Shown: positions 25,088-36,606 of the stretch, in pieces
Layout of the letters: each line of letters starts with the position of its first letter
Numbering within the stretch: the stretch's first letter is position 1
From: Alectoria sarmentosa
Taxonomy: Eukaryota; Ascomycota; Lecanoromycetes; Lecanorales; Parmeliaceae
Assembly (NCBI GenBank): GCA_009733775.1
Contig: WOGZ01000298.1
Span: forward strand, 1 to 40,717
Length of the DNA stretch: 40,717 nucleotides
Direction: 5' to 3'
The notes under the pieces: model-generated
Databases searched by the model: none
What the model was told of the DNA's origin: nothing
What the model saw: only the letters and a program-made list of their open reading frames with translations
Translations under genes and position numbers: made by a program

Positions 25088-25227
25088 TATTATTTACGTC
25101 GTTAAGTTAATATAAATAAATAAATATATATAAAAAACGTAATGTTATTATTGAATTCAATAATTAAATTATGTGATAAAATTAATCTTTAAAAATTAAA
25201 AAAAAAAATTCGAAATATATTAAATAA
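25088..25227 (-). repeat. Gypsy-3 5' LTR, part 1 (split by insertion)
   Basis: It aligns with 11208-11347. It is interrupted after aataa (25223-25227), which is repeated at 27123-27127 as a target duplication. The rest of the LTR resumes at 27128. Confidence 0.85.
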
Positions 25228-25410
25228 TGTTAAAAAATATATAATGAATATCGTATATAAATTAATTAAGTATATAAGAAATATAAGAAAATTGTATTTT
25301 TAAGTTTATTCGTCAAGATAATATTAAAATACGATTAATTTTAAAGTCGATCTTAAAATCGACTTTAGGGTTAATTTTATGAACGTTATGTAGAAGATTA
25401 ATTTTCAATA
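25228..25410 (+). repeat. 5' LTR (B) of the non-autonomous element
   Basis: It matches LTRs A, C and D. Its 3' end reads caata, RIPed from caaca. The hairpin seen in A and C is partly disrupted here. Confidence 0.85.
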
Positions 25411-25469
25411 TTCTCTTATAGCGTTAAAAGATAACGTATATAATTATTTTAACACTTTTTTATAACGAT

Positions 25470-26170
25470 ACGTTACGATGTTTTAATATAAAAACTTTTT
25501 TCCGCTTTATAATATAAAAAGCTTAATAAAAATTTGAAAAATGTCGTTTTAATATAAAAATTCGTTACTTTTTTTGATATAAAAACATTTTTTTATAATA
25601 TTTTACGATGCTTTAATATAAAAACTTTTTTCTTTTTGTAATACGAAAAGCTTAATAGAAATTTGAAAAATGTCGCTTTGATATAAAAACTTGTTATTTT
25701 TTCTAATATGAGAACATTTCTTTATAATAAATTAGCTTCTCTTTTTAATACGAAAACTTAATTGAAATTTGAGAAATGTCGTTTTGATGTAAAAACTTGA
25801 TCCTCTTTATGATACGAGAAGTTTAATAATAATTTGAAATTTAACGCTTTAATCAGAGGCGTGATTTTTATAAAAAGCTTAATTTAAAATAAAAACTTGT
25901 TTCTCTTAATGATACGAGAAGTTACTTTAATGTAGAAATTTAATTTTCTTTATAATATGAGAAGCTCAATAATAATTTAAAATTTAACGTCTTAATTAAA
26001 GACGTTTTTCGTATTATTTTAAAAAATCTTTAAGATTTGATTTTTTTGTTTATGAAAAACTCGATAAATTTAAAACTTTTTTCTTTTTTTATTATAAAGA
26101 GCTTAATAGAAAATAAAAATTTATTTCTTTTTTTTATTATAAAAAACTCGTTAAATTCGAAACTTGATAT
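25470..26170 (+). repeat. Internal tandem array I
   Basis: Degenerate units of about 60-75 bases: '(g)atgttttaatataaaaactt', a T/C-rich stretch, 'aatacgaaaagcttaata', 'aatttgaaa'. At least eight units are visible, with variable spacing. The same units occur at 4200-4417 and about 27570-27860. Confidence 0.75.
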
Positions 26171-26179
26171 TTTATGCGA

Positions 26180-26770
26180 AAAAATTAAATATTCGTACGT
26201 AAAAACTTGAAAAAATACGATATTCGATAATATAAAACGAAATATTTTATATATAAAAACTTAAAAAAATACGATATTCGATAATATAAAACGAAATGTT
26301 TTAAAAAAATGAAATATTTGATAATATAAAACGAAATATTTTATGTGAAAAGACTTGTTACTTGATAATATAAAACGAAATATTTTATACGTAAAAACTT
26401 ATTACTCGTATAAAGAAATTAAATATTTTATATAAAAAAATTTAATTCGATATTTTATAATTGTATTTAAAAGAAAAAAAAAATGTTCGATAATATAAAA
26501 TAAAATGTTTTATATAAAGAAACTCGAAAAGATGCGATATTTGATAATATAAAACGAAATACTTTATGCGTAAAAATTTGAAAAAATATAATGTTCGATA
26601 ATATAAGACGAAATGTTTTAAAAAAATAAAATGTTCGATAATATGAAACGAAATGTTTTATGCGAAGAAATTTGTTGCTCGATGATATAAGACGAAATGC
26701 TTTATACGTAAAAACTTATTACTCGTATAAAGAAATTAAATGCTTTATATAAAAAGATATAATTCGATAT
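26180..26770 (+). repeat. Internal tandem array II
   Basis: Units of about 45-55 bases contain the core 'gataatataaaacgaaat', then 'gttttatgcg', then 'aaaaactt'. Eight or more cores are present, several differing only by G/A or C/T. It is repeated at about 27890-28440 in the truncated copy. Confidence 0.8.
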
Positions 26771-26783
26771 TTTTTGTATTTGA

Positions 26784-26840
26784 ATTGCGATAATTCAATT
26801 CGTCGAAAATTACGAGTTAAAAAAAACGAGCTATCGCAAT
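26784..26840 (+). repeat. Hairpin before the 3' LTR
   Basis: attgcgata (26784-26792) pairs perfectly with tatcgcaat (26832-26840). The same place in the truncated copy has cgacaatt (28450-28457) pairing with aattgtcg (28491-28498). Pairing is thus kept between copies although the bases differ. Confidence 0.65.
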
Positions 26841-26940
26841 ATAATAATAATTTATTTTAAATTATTGTTAATAAGATATTCATATAAGAAATGCGAAAAT
26901 AAATATTATTTTTTTATCGTTATAAATCGAGTTTATAATT

Positions 26941-27122
26941 CGTTAAAAGATATATAATGAATATCGTATATAAATTAATTAAGTATATAAAAAATACGAG
27001 AAAATCGTATTTTTAAGCTTATTCGTTAAGATAATGTTAAGACACGATTAATTTTAAATCGATTTTAAAGTTAACTTTAAAATTAATCTTACGAACGTTA
27101 CGCAAAAGACTAATTTTCAACA
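26941..27122 (+). repeat. 3' LTR (C) of the non-autonomous element
   Basis: 182 bases, ending TTTTCAACA, directly followed by the target duplication AATAA. It contains the hairpin aaaaatacga / tcgtattttt (26990-26999 and 27005-27014). Confidence 0.88.
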
Positions 27123-27127
27123 AATAA

Positions 27128-27278
27128 ATATATATTTATTAAGCATTTTCATTAGCGAGATAATTACGAAATTAATTTAATTAAATTTAAACTTTATAAC
27201 TTTTATAAAAACTTATAAAAAATAATATTATAATAACGTATATTTTATATAAAATATATACAATTATTCGATTTAACA
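27128..27278 (-). repeat. Gypsy-3 5' LTR, part 2
   Basis: It aligns with 11348-11497 and ends atttaaca, a preserved LTR terminus. Together with 25088-25227 it reconstitutes a 291-base LTR. Confidence 0.85.
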
Positions 27279-27500
27279 TATATAAGATTTTTAAGAAATT
27301 TAATGAAATTGAATTTACGTTATTTAAATGTGATTTTTTATATATATTATTTATTAAATTATACGAGTTAATATTTATTTCGCGAATTATTTTAATATAT
27401 ATAATTTAAATCGATAATATATTATATTTAAATACTTAATTTTATTAATTTTATTACGTACTTTACAAGCTTTTCATTATTAAAAAGCTCGCGCTTTTAA
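27279..27500. other. AT-rich spacer, nothing recognised
   Basis: It lies between the end of Gypsy-3 and the truncated non-autonomous copy. No frame, LTR or repeat match was seen. Confidence 0.5.
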
Positions 27501-28773
27501 TATATATTTTGAAATTTAACGTCTTAATCATTAATTAAAAACGTGATTTCCTTTATATAAAAAGCTTAATTCGAAATAAAAACTTATTTTTTTTAATAAT
27601 TCGAGAAGTTACTTTAATATAAAAACTTGTTTTCCTTTATAATATAAGAAATTTAATAATATTTTGAAACTTAACGCTTTAATCAAAAACGTATTCTCGT
27701 ATTATTTTGAAAAATTCTTTAAAATTTGATTTTCTTATTTATAAAAAACTCGATAATTTTGAAACTTTTTCTCTTTTTTATTATAAAAAGCTTAATAAAA
27801 AATAAAAACTTATTTTTCTTTTTTATTATAAAGAATTCGTTAAATTCGAAATTTGATTTTTTATGCGAAGAAATTAAATATTCGTACGTAGAAATTTAAA
27901 AAAATAAAATGTTCGATAATATAAAACGAAATGTCTTATATAAAAAAATTTGAAAGAATACGATATTCGATAATATGAGACGAAATGCTTTATATAAAAA
28001 AATTTGAAAGAATACGATGTTCGATAATATGAGACGAAATGTCTTATGCGAAAAAACTTGAAAGAATAAAATATTCGATAATATGAGACGAAATGTCTTA
28101 TACGAAAAAACTTGAAAAAATAAAATGTTCGATAATATAAAACGAAATGTTTTATGTAAAGAAACTTGTTATTCGATAATATAAAACGAAATGCTTTGTG
28201 CGTAAAAATGTTTTATTCGTATAAAGAAATTAAATGCTTTGTATAAAGAAACTTAATTCGATATTTTATAATTATATTTGAAAAAAAATGAGATATTCGA
28301 TAATATAAAACGAAATACTTTATACGAAGAAATTTGTTATTCGATAATATAAGACGAAATGCTTTATACGTAAAAATTTATTATTTATATAAAGAAATTA
28401 AATATCTTATATAAAGAAATTTGATTCGATATTTTTTATATTTAAATTACGACAATTTAATTCGTCGAAAATTACGAATCAAAAGAAACGAATTGTCGCA
28501 GTATAATAATAATTTATTTTGAATTATTATTAATAAGATATTTATATAAAAAGTGCGAGAATAAATATTATTTTTTAATTATTACAAATCGAGTTTATAA
28601 TTTATTAAAAGATATATAATAAATATCATATATAAGTTAATTAAAAATATAAAAAATACGAAGAGATCGTATTTTTAAGTCTATTCGTCAAGATAATATT
28701 AAGACACGATTGATTTTAAAGTCGACTTTAAAATTAATTTTACGTACATTACGCAAAAGATTAATTTTTAACA
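27500..28773 (+). mobile_element. 5'-truncated copy of the tandem-array LTR element, with 3' LTR (D)
   Basis: It carries array I units (about 27570-27860), array II units (about 27890-28440), the hairpin segment (28450-28498) and a 171-base 3' LTR (28603-28773), in the same order and orientation as 25228-27122. The 5' LTR and leader are missing; the exact left breakpoint is unclear. LTR D keeps the 22-base palindrome (28713-28734). Confidence 0.8.
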
Positions 28774-30849
28774 ATTTTAATATATTTTAAAATTTGATAA
28801 AAAAAACGATGAAATTTAACGATTAAAAACGCGTTTTATAATCATTTTTTTGAAAAGCGAATAATTTATATAATTTATATAATTTATCGTATAATTATTA
28901 TAATTAATTAAATAATAAATTCGATTATAAATTAAACGATTAATCGTATTATTTAAAACGATATTTTTTATAATTTATATTAAAATGTAAATAAAAAGAA
29001 TTTTATTTAAAAGTTTCGAAATATTTATAATGCGAAAATTAAAATTCGTTATTAAAAATTAAGATTTTTCACATTAATTAAAGTTTTATTTAAATAATTA
29101 TACGCATTAAACGAATAATATATTAAATTTCAAAAAGATTCGAAAAATCGAATCACATATTTTTTTTTCTCGCGAAAGTTTTATTATAAAATGTTAAAAG
29201 AGAATTAAAAAATGATTATTATAAACGTTTTTTATAAGATAAATAAATATAATTTTTTTTTATTAATTATCACGAGCACAAACGCGTTAAAGGAAATATT
29301 TTATATAATTTTTTATTTTTTAATTACGAAGTATTTCGAGAATTACTTTTAAACGTTATAATAATATCGAAATATATATATTAAATAAAATATTCGTAAT
29401 TTGATTATTAATATTATTAATCGCGAGAAAGTTTTAATTAATGTTTATAACGTAATTTTTTTAAATCTTAAACATGTATTATATATTTAATATATTAATA
29501 AAAACGTTATCGTTAATTATAAATCGCGTTTTTATATTAAGAAAAATTGAGTTAAATTTTACCTTTATTAATTTCGAGTTATATACGCAATTATTGTGAT
29601 TATTTTTGAAATTAAATAAAAGATTTTTTAAAAGATTTACAATCGTTATAATTTCATAATTTGCATTTATTTAATAAAAATATAAATTATTTCATTTCGA
29701 ATTAAATTTATTTAATATTATATTAATAAAAAACTTTTTTTTTAAAATATCATTATTTTAAAAAACGAAAATAACAATATAATATTAAAAAAAAAGCTTA
29801 AATTCTTAATCGATAAAAAATCTTTTATTTTTATTTTTAAAAATCGTGAATTAATTTTAAATAAAAGACTTTTAAATCGTTATTATAAATATTATAAAGC
29901 TTTTTTTATTTTAGCGAAGCAATTATATTAATTATATTAAAAATATAAAAATTACGTTGTTAATAAAGCTTCGTAAATTTATATAACATTTTTTATTTTG
30001 TGTCGAATATTAAATTAATATAAGAAAATCGTTAAAAAGAAATTAAAAAATTGTATTAATAACTTTATCACGATATTCGAACTTTTTTATTATTATAAAA
30101 TATAAATGAAAATAATAAAAAACGTTAAAATAATTTAAATTGAGAATATATATTCTCATTAACGATATAAAAAATTAATTAATTTTTATATACGAAATAA
30201 TTTTATCGAGATAAAAGATTTTTAATAATTAATTAATTTATTATTTATTATATATAAGTCGATTATCGCTTATATAAAAAATAAATTTATTAATTTTTAT
30301 AAGCTTTTTATACGGGCGAAGCTTACGTTTCGAAAATTTATATAATAAAAATCGTTATAATATAAATAAATAAAGATTATTTTAAATACGCGAAATAATA
30401 AAATTGCGTAAGTTTTAAAAAGAAAATAACGAAAAGGTTGAGAAAAAGATTATATAATTTCATTAATTTAATTTTTAAAATTTTTCAAATCTTTAAAATT
30501 TTCGAAGTTTAAAGATTTTAATTTTGATCGTATTTTAAAATTCGATTTTAAGCGTATATTTTTAAAATAATTAAATTTGCGTGTGCGCTTGAAAACGATT
30601 TAAAAAACGATTTAAAAAATGATAATATTACGTTAAATGTAATAATTAAATAAATTGAATTAAAAGCCTTTTAATTTAAAAAGCGTTAATATCGATTTAA
30701 TTTAAAAATCGATATTATAAATTTATTGTAAAAGCTTTTTAATAATTATATATATAATATATAAAAAAATCTTGATATTATTAAAGAAGATTTAATTAAA
30801 TAATAAAGAATTTGAATTTAAAAGATACTTTATAAACTTAATAAAAAAT
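28774..30849. other. Decayed AT-rich DNA, no feature recognised
   Basis: About 2.1 kb of RIP-type DNA forming the left part of the target into which Gypsy-1 inserted. Frame-by-frame reading gave no domain. The last five bases (aaaat, 30845-30849) are the target duplication of Gypsy-1. Confidence 0.55.
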
Positions 30850-31049
30850 TGATATAAGATCGACGATTAATAAGTTTTATTAAAAAGCATTTATCTTATC
30901 GAGATATTTATTTCGCTTAATAACTACCCCTATTATAAAAATATCTCGTTAAATTTATAATTTAACAAATTTATATAAATAATTACTTTCGTGAAAGAGA
31001 AATTAATTAATCTTTTATTTATTAAATTTTAAAACGTATTTTTATATTA
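30850..31049 (+). repeat. 5' LTR of Gypsy-1
   Basis: 200 bases beginning tgatataagatcgacg and ending tatatta. It shares 'taaaaagcattta' and 'aataactacc' with the 3' LTR at an offset of about 8107. Differences are mainly transitions. I could not identify a primer-binding site from 31050 on. Confidence 0.9.
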
Positions 31050-33010
31050 ATAATAATAATATCGAGTTTTATTTAATTAAACATTATATTATTATTTATC
31101 ACGTCTTATATTCGATAATTATTTATTTTTATTATCGTTTAAATATAATATCAAAATTTATTTCTTTAATTAAATCTTTCGTTATTTTAACAAAAGTTTT
31201 AACGAAAATTCAAATTACATTAATCACAGTTTGATAAACATTAATTATTTCGTTAACGTTTAACGTCGTCGATTCGAAACAATAAAATTTTTATTTCAGA
31301 AATTCTTTTCGAGATTTAAAATTCGAAATCGAGATCGATAATCTTATTTATCGATTTTAATCTTTTTTGTTAATATATTTTTATTATAACATTTTAATTT
31401 AAATATTAAAGCAATTTATATTTATAATTAAAAAAAAAAAAAAATTTTATTAATCTTGAACTTAATTATTCAAAATATCGTCGTCTTTTCATTTCAATTA
31501 TAAGAATTTATCGAATTTAATCACCCCGTTTTACGAATTTGTTTAATGAAAAATCTCGTTAATTTATTAAGTAAATCGTAATTAATAATTTTCGATTTTT
31601 TTAATCAGTCGAAAAAAAATTCGATAAGAAATATTCGAATAAAAGATCGATTTTAATTTATGAAATTTCGCAATTAATTAGTAAATTGAATTATTAACAA
31701 GTTTTCTCTACGTGTTTTTTTTAAAATCTTCGATAAATATATCGAAGTTTTATAAAGATTTCAAAAAAATTCGTTTATCGAAACGACGTCGCATATTTTA
31801 TCGCTATCGACGTTTTTTTGATTAATAATTTCAAGTTTTAATATTAATTATATTATTAAAATTACGTTTATCGAAAAAATAATTTACGCAAAACTTATTA
31901 ATTCTCAATTTTTAATTATAATAAAATAAATGAGTTTTTAAAAATTATGAGATTTTATTATAAATATCGTGAATGTAACAATATAAAATCTTAATTTATT
32001 ATTCGATTCGTTTAACGATTTAAAATTTCAAGAATTTTTCGAATTCGTTATTATAATAAAATATAAAACGATTTGTTAAAATTCGAAAGATTTCGATTTT
32101 TTCGATTTTATATATAATAATAAATTCATAAATAATAAATTAACATTTAAATATATTAAAAAAGAAATTTATTTTCGAAATATACATTTATTTATCGAGC
32201 GTATTAAAAATCTCGTCGTTATTAAAAATGTGATATTAATATAAAAGAATCTTTAAATGAGTTTTTGAGAAATAATGTTAAAATGATAAATAATAAAGTT
32301 TTTTGTTATCGAGAAAAGAATTATTAAACTTAATAATAAAGTCGATAAATAAATTATTTTATTAATTATCAAGTTTAAAAAATTTGTTATAATAATAATC
32401 GATGTTATTTTTCGTGAACGATATATAATGTATAACGTAATTTCTCGTCGAGAATCTCGAAAATATGTTTAAAAGATTTTTCGATTTATAAAAAATATAG
32501 ATTTAATAATAATTAAAAATTAGCTCGATATTATTTATAATAATATTAATTTAAAATATCGATAAGACATTAAAAAGTTGAAATATAAAATAACGATTAA
32601 TGTATTTTTTATATTTCTCGACGAATATAAATATAAATAATAAATATATATTAATAAATATGATGATAACAGAAATGTAAAATTTGTTTCGACTTTTTAA
32701 AAAAGTCGATAATAAAATCGATTTATCGAGAATAAAAGTAATTATAATTAATCTCAATCGCGATAAGAATTTGAATTTGAGTAATAATTTTATAATCGTT
32801 AATTTTATTAATCTTATTCTTTTTTTTTTCGTTAATTTAATAATTTAAATATTTATTAATTATAATAATAATAATAATATAATTAATACGATTAATTATT
32901 AAATTAATAGTTTTAATAATAAAAATTATCATTATCTCGATAATTTTTACAAATTATCGTATTTTCAAATGCGTTAAATTCGACGTCAACGTCGTCGAAT
33001 CGTTTATAAA
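31050..33010 (+). other. Gypsy-1 5' leader, no readable frame
   Basis: About 2 kb between the 5' LTR and the first legible Gag frame. It is strongly RIPed. The minus-strand frame 32551-32757 is antisense and has no motif. The leader is long for a Gypsy element, so part of it may be decayed Gag. Confidence 0.5.
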
Positions 33011-34077
33011 TTGAAAACGAATTTTCAAAAAGAAAAAATCGAGAAAATCAAAGTTTTCAAAAATTATAACAATAACGAAATAATGAATATCGTTAAAAAG
33101 TTTATTAAACTTTCGTTAATGAGAACGAAAAAGATTCGTTATATTAAAAAAATAATTATATTAAAAGTTAAAAAATTTATTAAATCGAGCACGACTCGAT
33201 TGAGTAAAATTCTCAAAAAAAAAATAACGAATTCGAATTTTTTAAATCGTTCGATTTTACGAATTACTTTATAAAAACAATTTCGATAATTCATTTTTAT
33301 TATTAATGCTCGAAAATTTTTACTTTAAAAAATTTCTTATTTTATTATTTAAAAAAAGTTTGAAAAGATTTTATTAAATATATTTCGAAAACATTTAAAG
33401 TTATCGAAGTATTATAAATCGTTAAACAATCTTCGATCGCAGATTTTAAAATTAAAAAAGTAATCGAATTCTTAAATAAAGATTTCGTTTTTACATTAAA
33501 ATACGCTTTTAGAAAATATTATTATATTATCACAAATTTAAAGTTTATTTTAAATTCGAAAATTATGTTTATTTGCGTAAATTTCGAAATCGAAATTATA
33601 TTTTTAAATCGAATTCAATGTTAAATTTTTTTTTAAAATATCAAAATCTCGAAAATAATATTATCGATATGAATTAAAAAACTTAATAACGTTATATATA
33701 ATATTAACGAATTTATTATAATAATAATGTACGTAAATAATAAATTATTTAATAATATTTTAATAATCGCGAAGATAATTATAAAAAAAACACTTTTAAT
33801 CGATAATTTAAAAATTAATATATTAATTAATAATAACGTTTTTGTGTCACAAAAAATCAAATTCGATTTTATTAATGAAAAAATGATTATCGATGTTTAT
33901 CAAAATCTCGTTATTAAGATCGAGATCGTTATTAAAAAAGATTTCGAAATATATCGAATTATTTATGTTAAGAGAATGATTATTATATTAATTTTATCGA
34001 TAATATTAATATTAATAATATATTATAATACGTTATTAAAAAATAAAGATTTTTTATTCGAATCTCAATATAAATAA
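33011..34077 (+). pseudogene. Gag remnant of Gypsy-1
   Basis: Two open pieces survive: 33011-33274 (87 codons, Lys-rich, starting MKTNFQKEKIEKIKVF) and 33727-34077 (116 codons, starting MYVNNKLFNNILIIAKII). They are in different phases, and the DNA between has stops, so at least one indel or a misplaced start is involved. The basic, low-hydrophobicity first part suits an N-terminal Gag. Their role is inferred from position before the reverse transcriptase and a remembered resemblance to this fungal Gypsy family. No zinc knuckle was located. The minus-strand frame 33633-33860 is antisense. Confidence 0.55.
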
Positions 34078-34739
34078 AATCTCGAATATAAAAAAAATGT
34101 TTTTATTTATATCGTAAATTTCTCATTTTTTTTTATATAATTTCGCAATTTTTCAAATCGCTTAACACGAATTATTTAAAAAATTTATTTAAGTTTTATA
34201 ATCGAGTTTCGAGAAAAAAAAAATTATTTTATTATTTTTAAAGCAATTTCGTTTATTATAAAAAATTGAATATTCAAAAAAATTAAACAATTATAAAAAT
34301 TTAAAATTATTAAAAAATTGTTTATAATAATAATCGAAGTTATTGTTTATATAATTTTCAAATCTTTATTCAAATATAAAAATCGATTTATAACGTTCAC
34401 GACAATCGATTTCGTTTACGAATATATATTTTTTAATAATATTATAATTTACGATAACATTTAAAAAAAAGCTTATTAAATCGCTATTATTATTATAAAA
34501 AATCTTAAAATATAAACGAATCAAAACATTATCGTCGATATTTTCGAAAAAAAATAAATGTTAATTTTTTTAAAATCAAGAGTTGATTTTAAATCGTTAA
34601 AAATATATTCGTTTAATTAAAAAAACAAAAAAATTGTCGATAAAAAACATCGATAAGTTATATAAATAAGAAAAAATGATTTAATCGAATCAATTTACGA
34701 AACATAATTATTTACGTTTTATAATTTGACGCGACACTT

Positions 34740-35400
34740 TTTTTAATAAAAAAAAATAAAATCGTCGTCGATATTAAAGATTTAAATAAGATCACGAAAT
34801 TAAATAATTATTTTATATTTTTATAATCAAATATCATCAATTCGATAATTAATTATCGTTATATTTTTATTGTGAATATTATAAATTAATTTCATTAATT
34901 TTTTATTAAGATTTTTGATTGTTATAAATTTATTATAATATTTCATCGAGATTAAAAACAATTAAACGTAATTTTAATAAAATATAAAGAATCTTTATTT
35001 TACATTTAAAAATAAATTGATAAAATGTTAAAATTATTTCATGATTTTATGAAAGTATATATCGACGATATAATTACTTCTTTTTATATTTTAATAAAAC
35101 ATTTTAAATATTTATAAAAACTTTTTATTTTATTTCGCGAACATCGAATTAATTTCAATTTTATAAAATCTTTTTTCGAATATTTATTTATAATTCTATT
35201 TAATTAATATATTGATATTTTAAAAATGTTTATTTTAATAAATAAAATTCGAATTATAAAAAATCTTCGCTTTTTAAACAACCTTCGAAATTTCGAAATT
35301 TATTTAAATTTAATAAAATAATTACGCTCGTTAATTTATTAATATATTTAAATTATTAAATTTTTGCAAAAATGAAAAATTCGTTTTATTCGAAAATTAT
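34740..35400 (+). pseudogene. Reverse transcriptase remnant of Gypsy-1
   Basis: The frame reads IVVDIKDLNKITK from 34761 (V-D-x-R-x-L-N region) and later VYIDDIITSFYILIKHFKYL. The catalytic box Y-I-D-D is intact at 35058-35069, unlike in the other two Gypsy elements here. It continues LFILFREHRINFNFIKSFF (the connection after the box) and INKIRIIKNLRFLNNLRNFEIYLNL. The phase is the same from 34761 through the RNase H region at 35871. Many TAA/TGA stops at former Q/W positions abolish translation. Confidence 0.88.
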
Positions 35401-35479
35401 TAACGAAGAAAAAAAATCAAATTAGCGAATTTGTTAAAAAACGATAATCGATGAAATTTATAATCGACGATTTTATAAA

Positions 35480-36000
35480 ATCAAAAATTTAAACATATTA
35501 AAATCTTTAAAAGACTTTTAATAATTCGAATTTTTTGATATATTATAATAAAAAGCGACGTCTTTATATTAATATCGATAGTTTAAAAAAATGAAATTTC
35601 GCGATAATAGTTTATCACGTTAAAAGAGATTTAAAATTTAATAAAAATGTTATCATAATAAGAATTTTAATATAATTAATTATGTTTTTAAATAAGCTTT
35701 TCAACGAAATAAAAAAGAATTATTAATTTATAAAATTCGAGATTATCGAAATCGTATAAGTTATCAAAAAAATTAAACACATAATCGAATTATTTTCGAT
35801 TTTATTTATAATTATTTATATTAATTATTTTATTATTATATTAATTTCTCGATATATTATATTAACGACGTTTAATATTAATAAATTCAATTTTCGTTTA
35901 ATAAAAGCTTTTTAATATTTATCGAACTTTAATTTTGTTATTCGTTATAAAATTAATAAATCGAATATAATATTAAACGCGTTTTTTAAATTATTTGAAA
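35480..36000 (+). pseudogene. RNase H remnant of Gypsy-1
   Basis: Legible pieces are LYINIDS (start, D-x-S), VYHVKRDLK, MFLNKLFNEIKKNY-stop, FEIIEIV-stop, VIKKIKHIIE, then IIIYINYFIIILISR, NINKFNFRLIKAF-stop-YLSNFNFVIRYK, INKSNIILNAF. It matches the Gypsy RNase H layout: FLSKLL-x-x-E-x-x-Y-W, E-x-x-x-x-V-W, YTDHSA (here YINYF), the NL-RL-RASQYLS region, and the terminal NVVPDALSR. The YTDH Asp has become Asn. Confidence 0.88.
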
Positions 36001-36119
36001 TTGAGTTCGATTTTTTTTTCGAAGAAATTTTTAATATTTTTTATAATCACGTTATCGAGATTTTTAATTTTAATTTTATAAAGATTATGAAAATAAAATG
36101 TTAAAAACTTAATGTGTAT

Positions 36120-36291
36120 ATAATAACTTATATTAATAATATATAAAAAATATTATTTATGAAAACTAATTACAAAAAACGACATTATAAAGAAAATGCG
36201 CACTTTTTAAAACGTTAAATCGAATCGAAACTAGCGTAAATATAAAAATATATCGAATATATCGAATATATCGAATATTAATATAAATATA
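36120..36291 (+). other. RNase H-integrase linker of Gypsy-1 interrupted by nested insertion
   Basis: It contains a small tandem of 'atatcgaat' (about 36247-36280) directly left of the miniature LTR element. The last five bases, atata (36287-36291), are its target duplication. Confidence 0.6.
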
Positions 36292-36450
36292 TATCACGAA
36301 GTGATCTCGAGAAAATAGGTTTACTCGAGAGCGTCGCTGATCGTTAAGTTAAAAGATTAATTTCACACTGCTCAGATGTGATCTATTTTACTATTTACGT
36401 CCCTAAAACGATAAAGTCGTTTCTTAAATTGCAAGACTGAAATCATGATA
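36292..36450 (-). repeat. LTR of the miniature element, left copy
   Basis: 159 bases, the less mutated copy (keeps cactgctcagatgtg and acgtccct). It would be the 3' LTR if the element is on the minus strand. Confidence 0.88.
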
Positions 36451-36606
36451 TTATTCTTCTCTTAAAAGTTTTGTTCGCGAAATTCAACCTTTCATTAAAT
36501 AATCGCTCTTACTTATACGATCGAATTTTACGATTCTGAAATGTAAATTTAAGATCCTCGTCGATAGAATCGAATTCAAAATCTCAAATCTTTTAATGTG
36601 AAATTA

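Larger units (their letters stand above)
25228..27122 (+). mobile_element. Complete non-autonomous LTR element with internal tandem arrays
   Basis: 1895 bases bounded by direct LTRs of 183 and 182 bases (25228-25410, 26941-27122), originally TGTTA...CAACA, and flanked by target duplication AATAA. The intact LTR at 11208-11497 is the matching empty site, so the boundaries are independently confirmed. The 1530-base interior has no retroelement protein. It consists of a leader (25411-25470), a first array of roughly 70-base units (25470-26170), a second array of roughly 45-55-base units built on GATAATATAAAACGAAAT (26180-26770), and a hairpin segment before the 3' LTR. It presumably depended on an autonomous element for mobility; the partner is not in the window by LTR match. 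Two further partial copies lie at 3957-4417 and about 27500-28773. Confidence 0.88.
11208..27278 (-). mobile_element. Outer Ty3/Gypsy retrotransposon (Gypsy-3), with two nested insertions
   Basis: It is bounded by LTR copies at 11208-11497 (3' LTR) and 25088-27278 (5' LTR, itself interrupted). Removing Gypsy-2 and the non-autonomous element leaves about 7.1 kb, normal for the family. On the minus strand a reverse transcriptase core reads at about 22750-23160 (LRLCVNYKNLN, KNRYSLF, IYLNNILIYN). An integrase core reads at 14083-14298 and continues to about 13880. Gag and protease should lie at 23200-25080 but are too decayed to delimit. RIP is heavier than in Gypsy-2, as expected for the older host element. 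No clear target duplication: the flanks are aaacg on the left and tatat on the right. Confidence 0.8.

Noticed and set aside
11208..27283. A target duplication for Gypsy-3
   Set aside because: Flanks read aaacg and tatat; they do not match, so no duplication is claimed and the ends may be off by a few bases or rearranged.
25470..28440. Regular repeats that might suggest a CRISPR array
   Set aside because: Units vary in length and sequence, have no unique spacers, lie between LTRs, and the context is fungal transposon DNA.
33633..33860. Minus-strand hydrophobic frame of 75 codons
   Set aside because: Antisense to the Gypsy-1 Gag frame; its Ile/Leu/Phe richness is a result of AT-rich codons.
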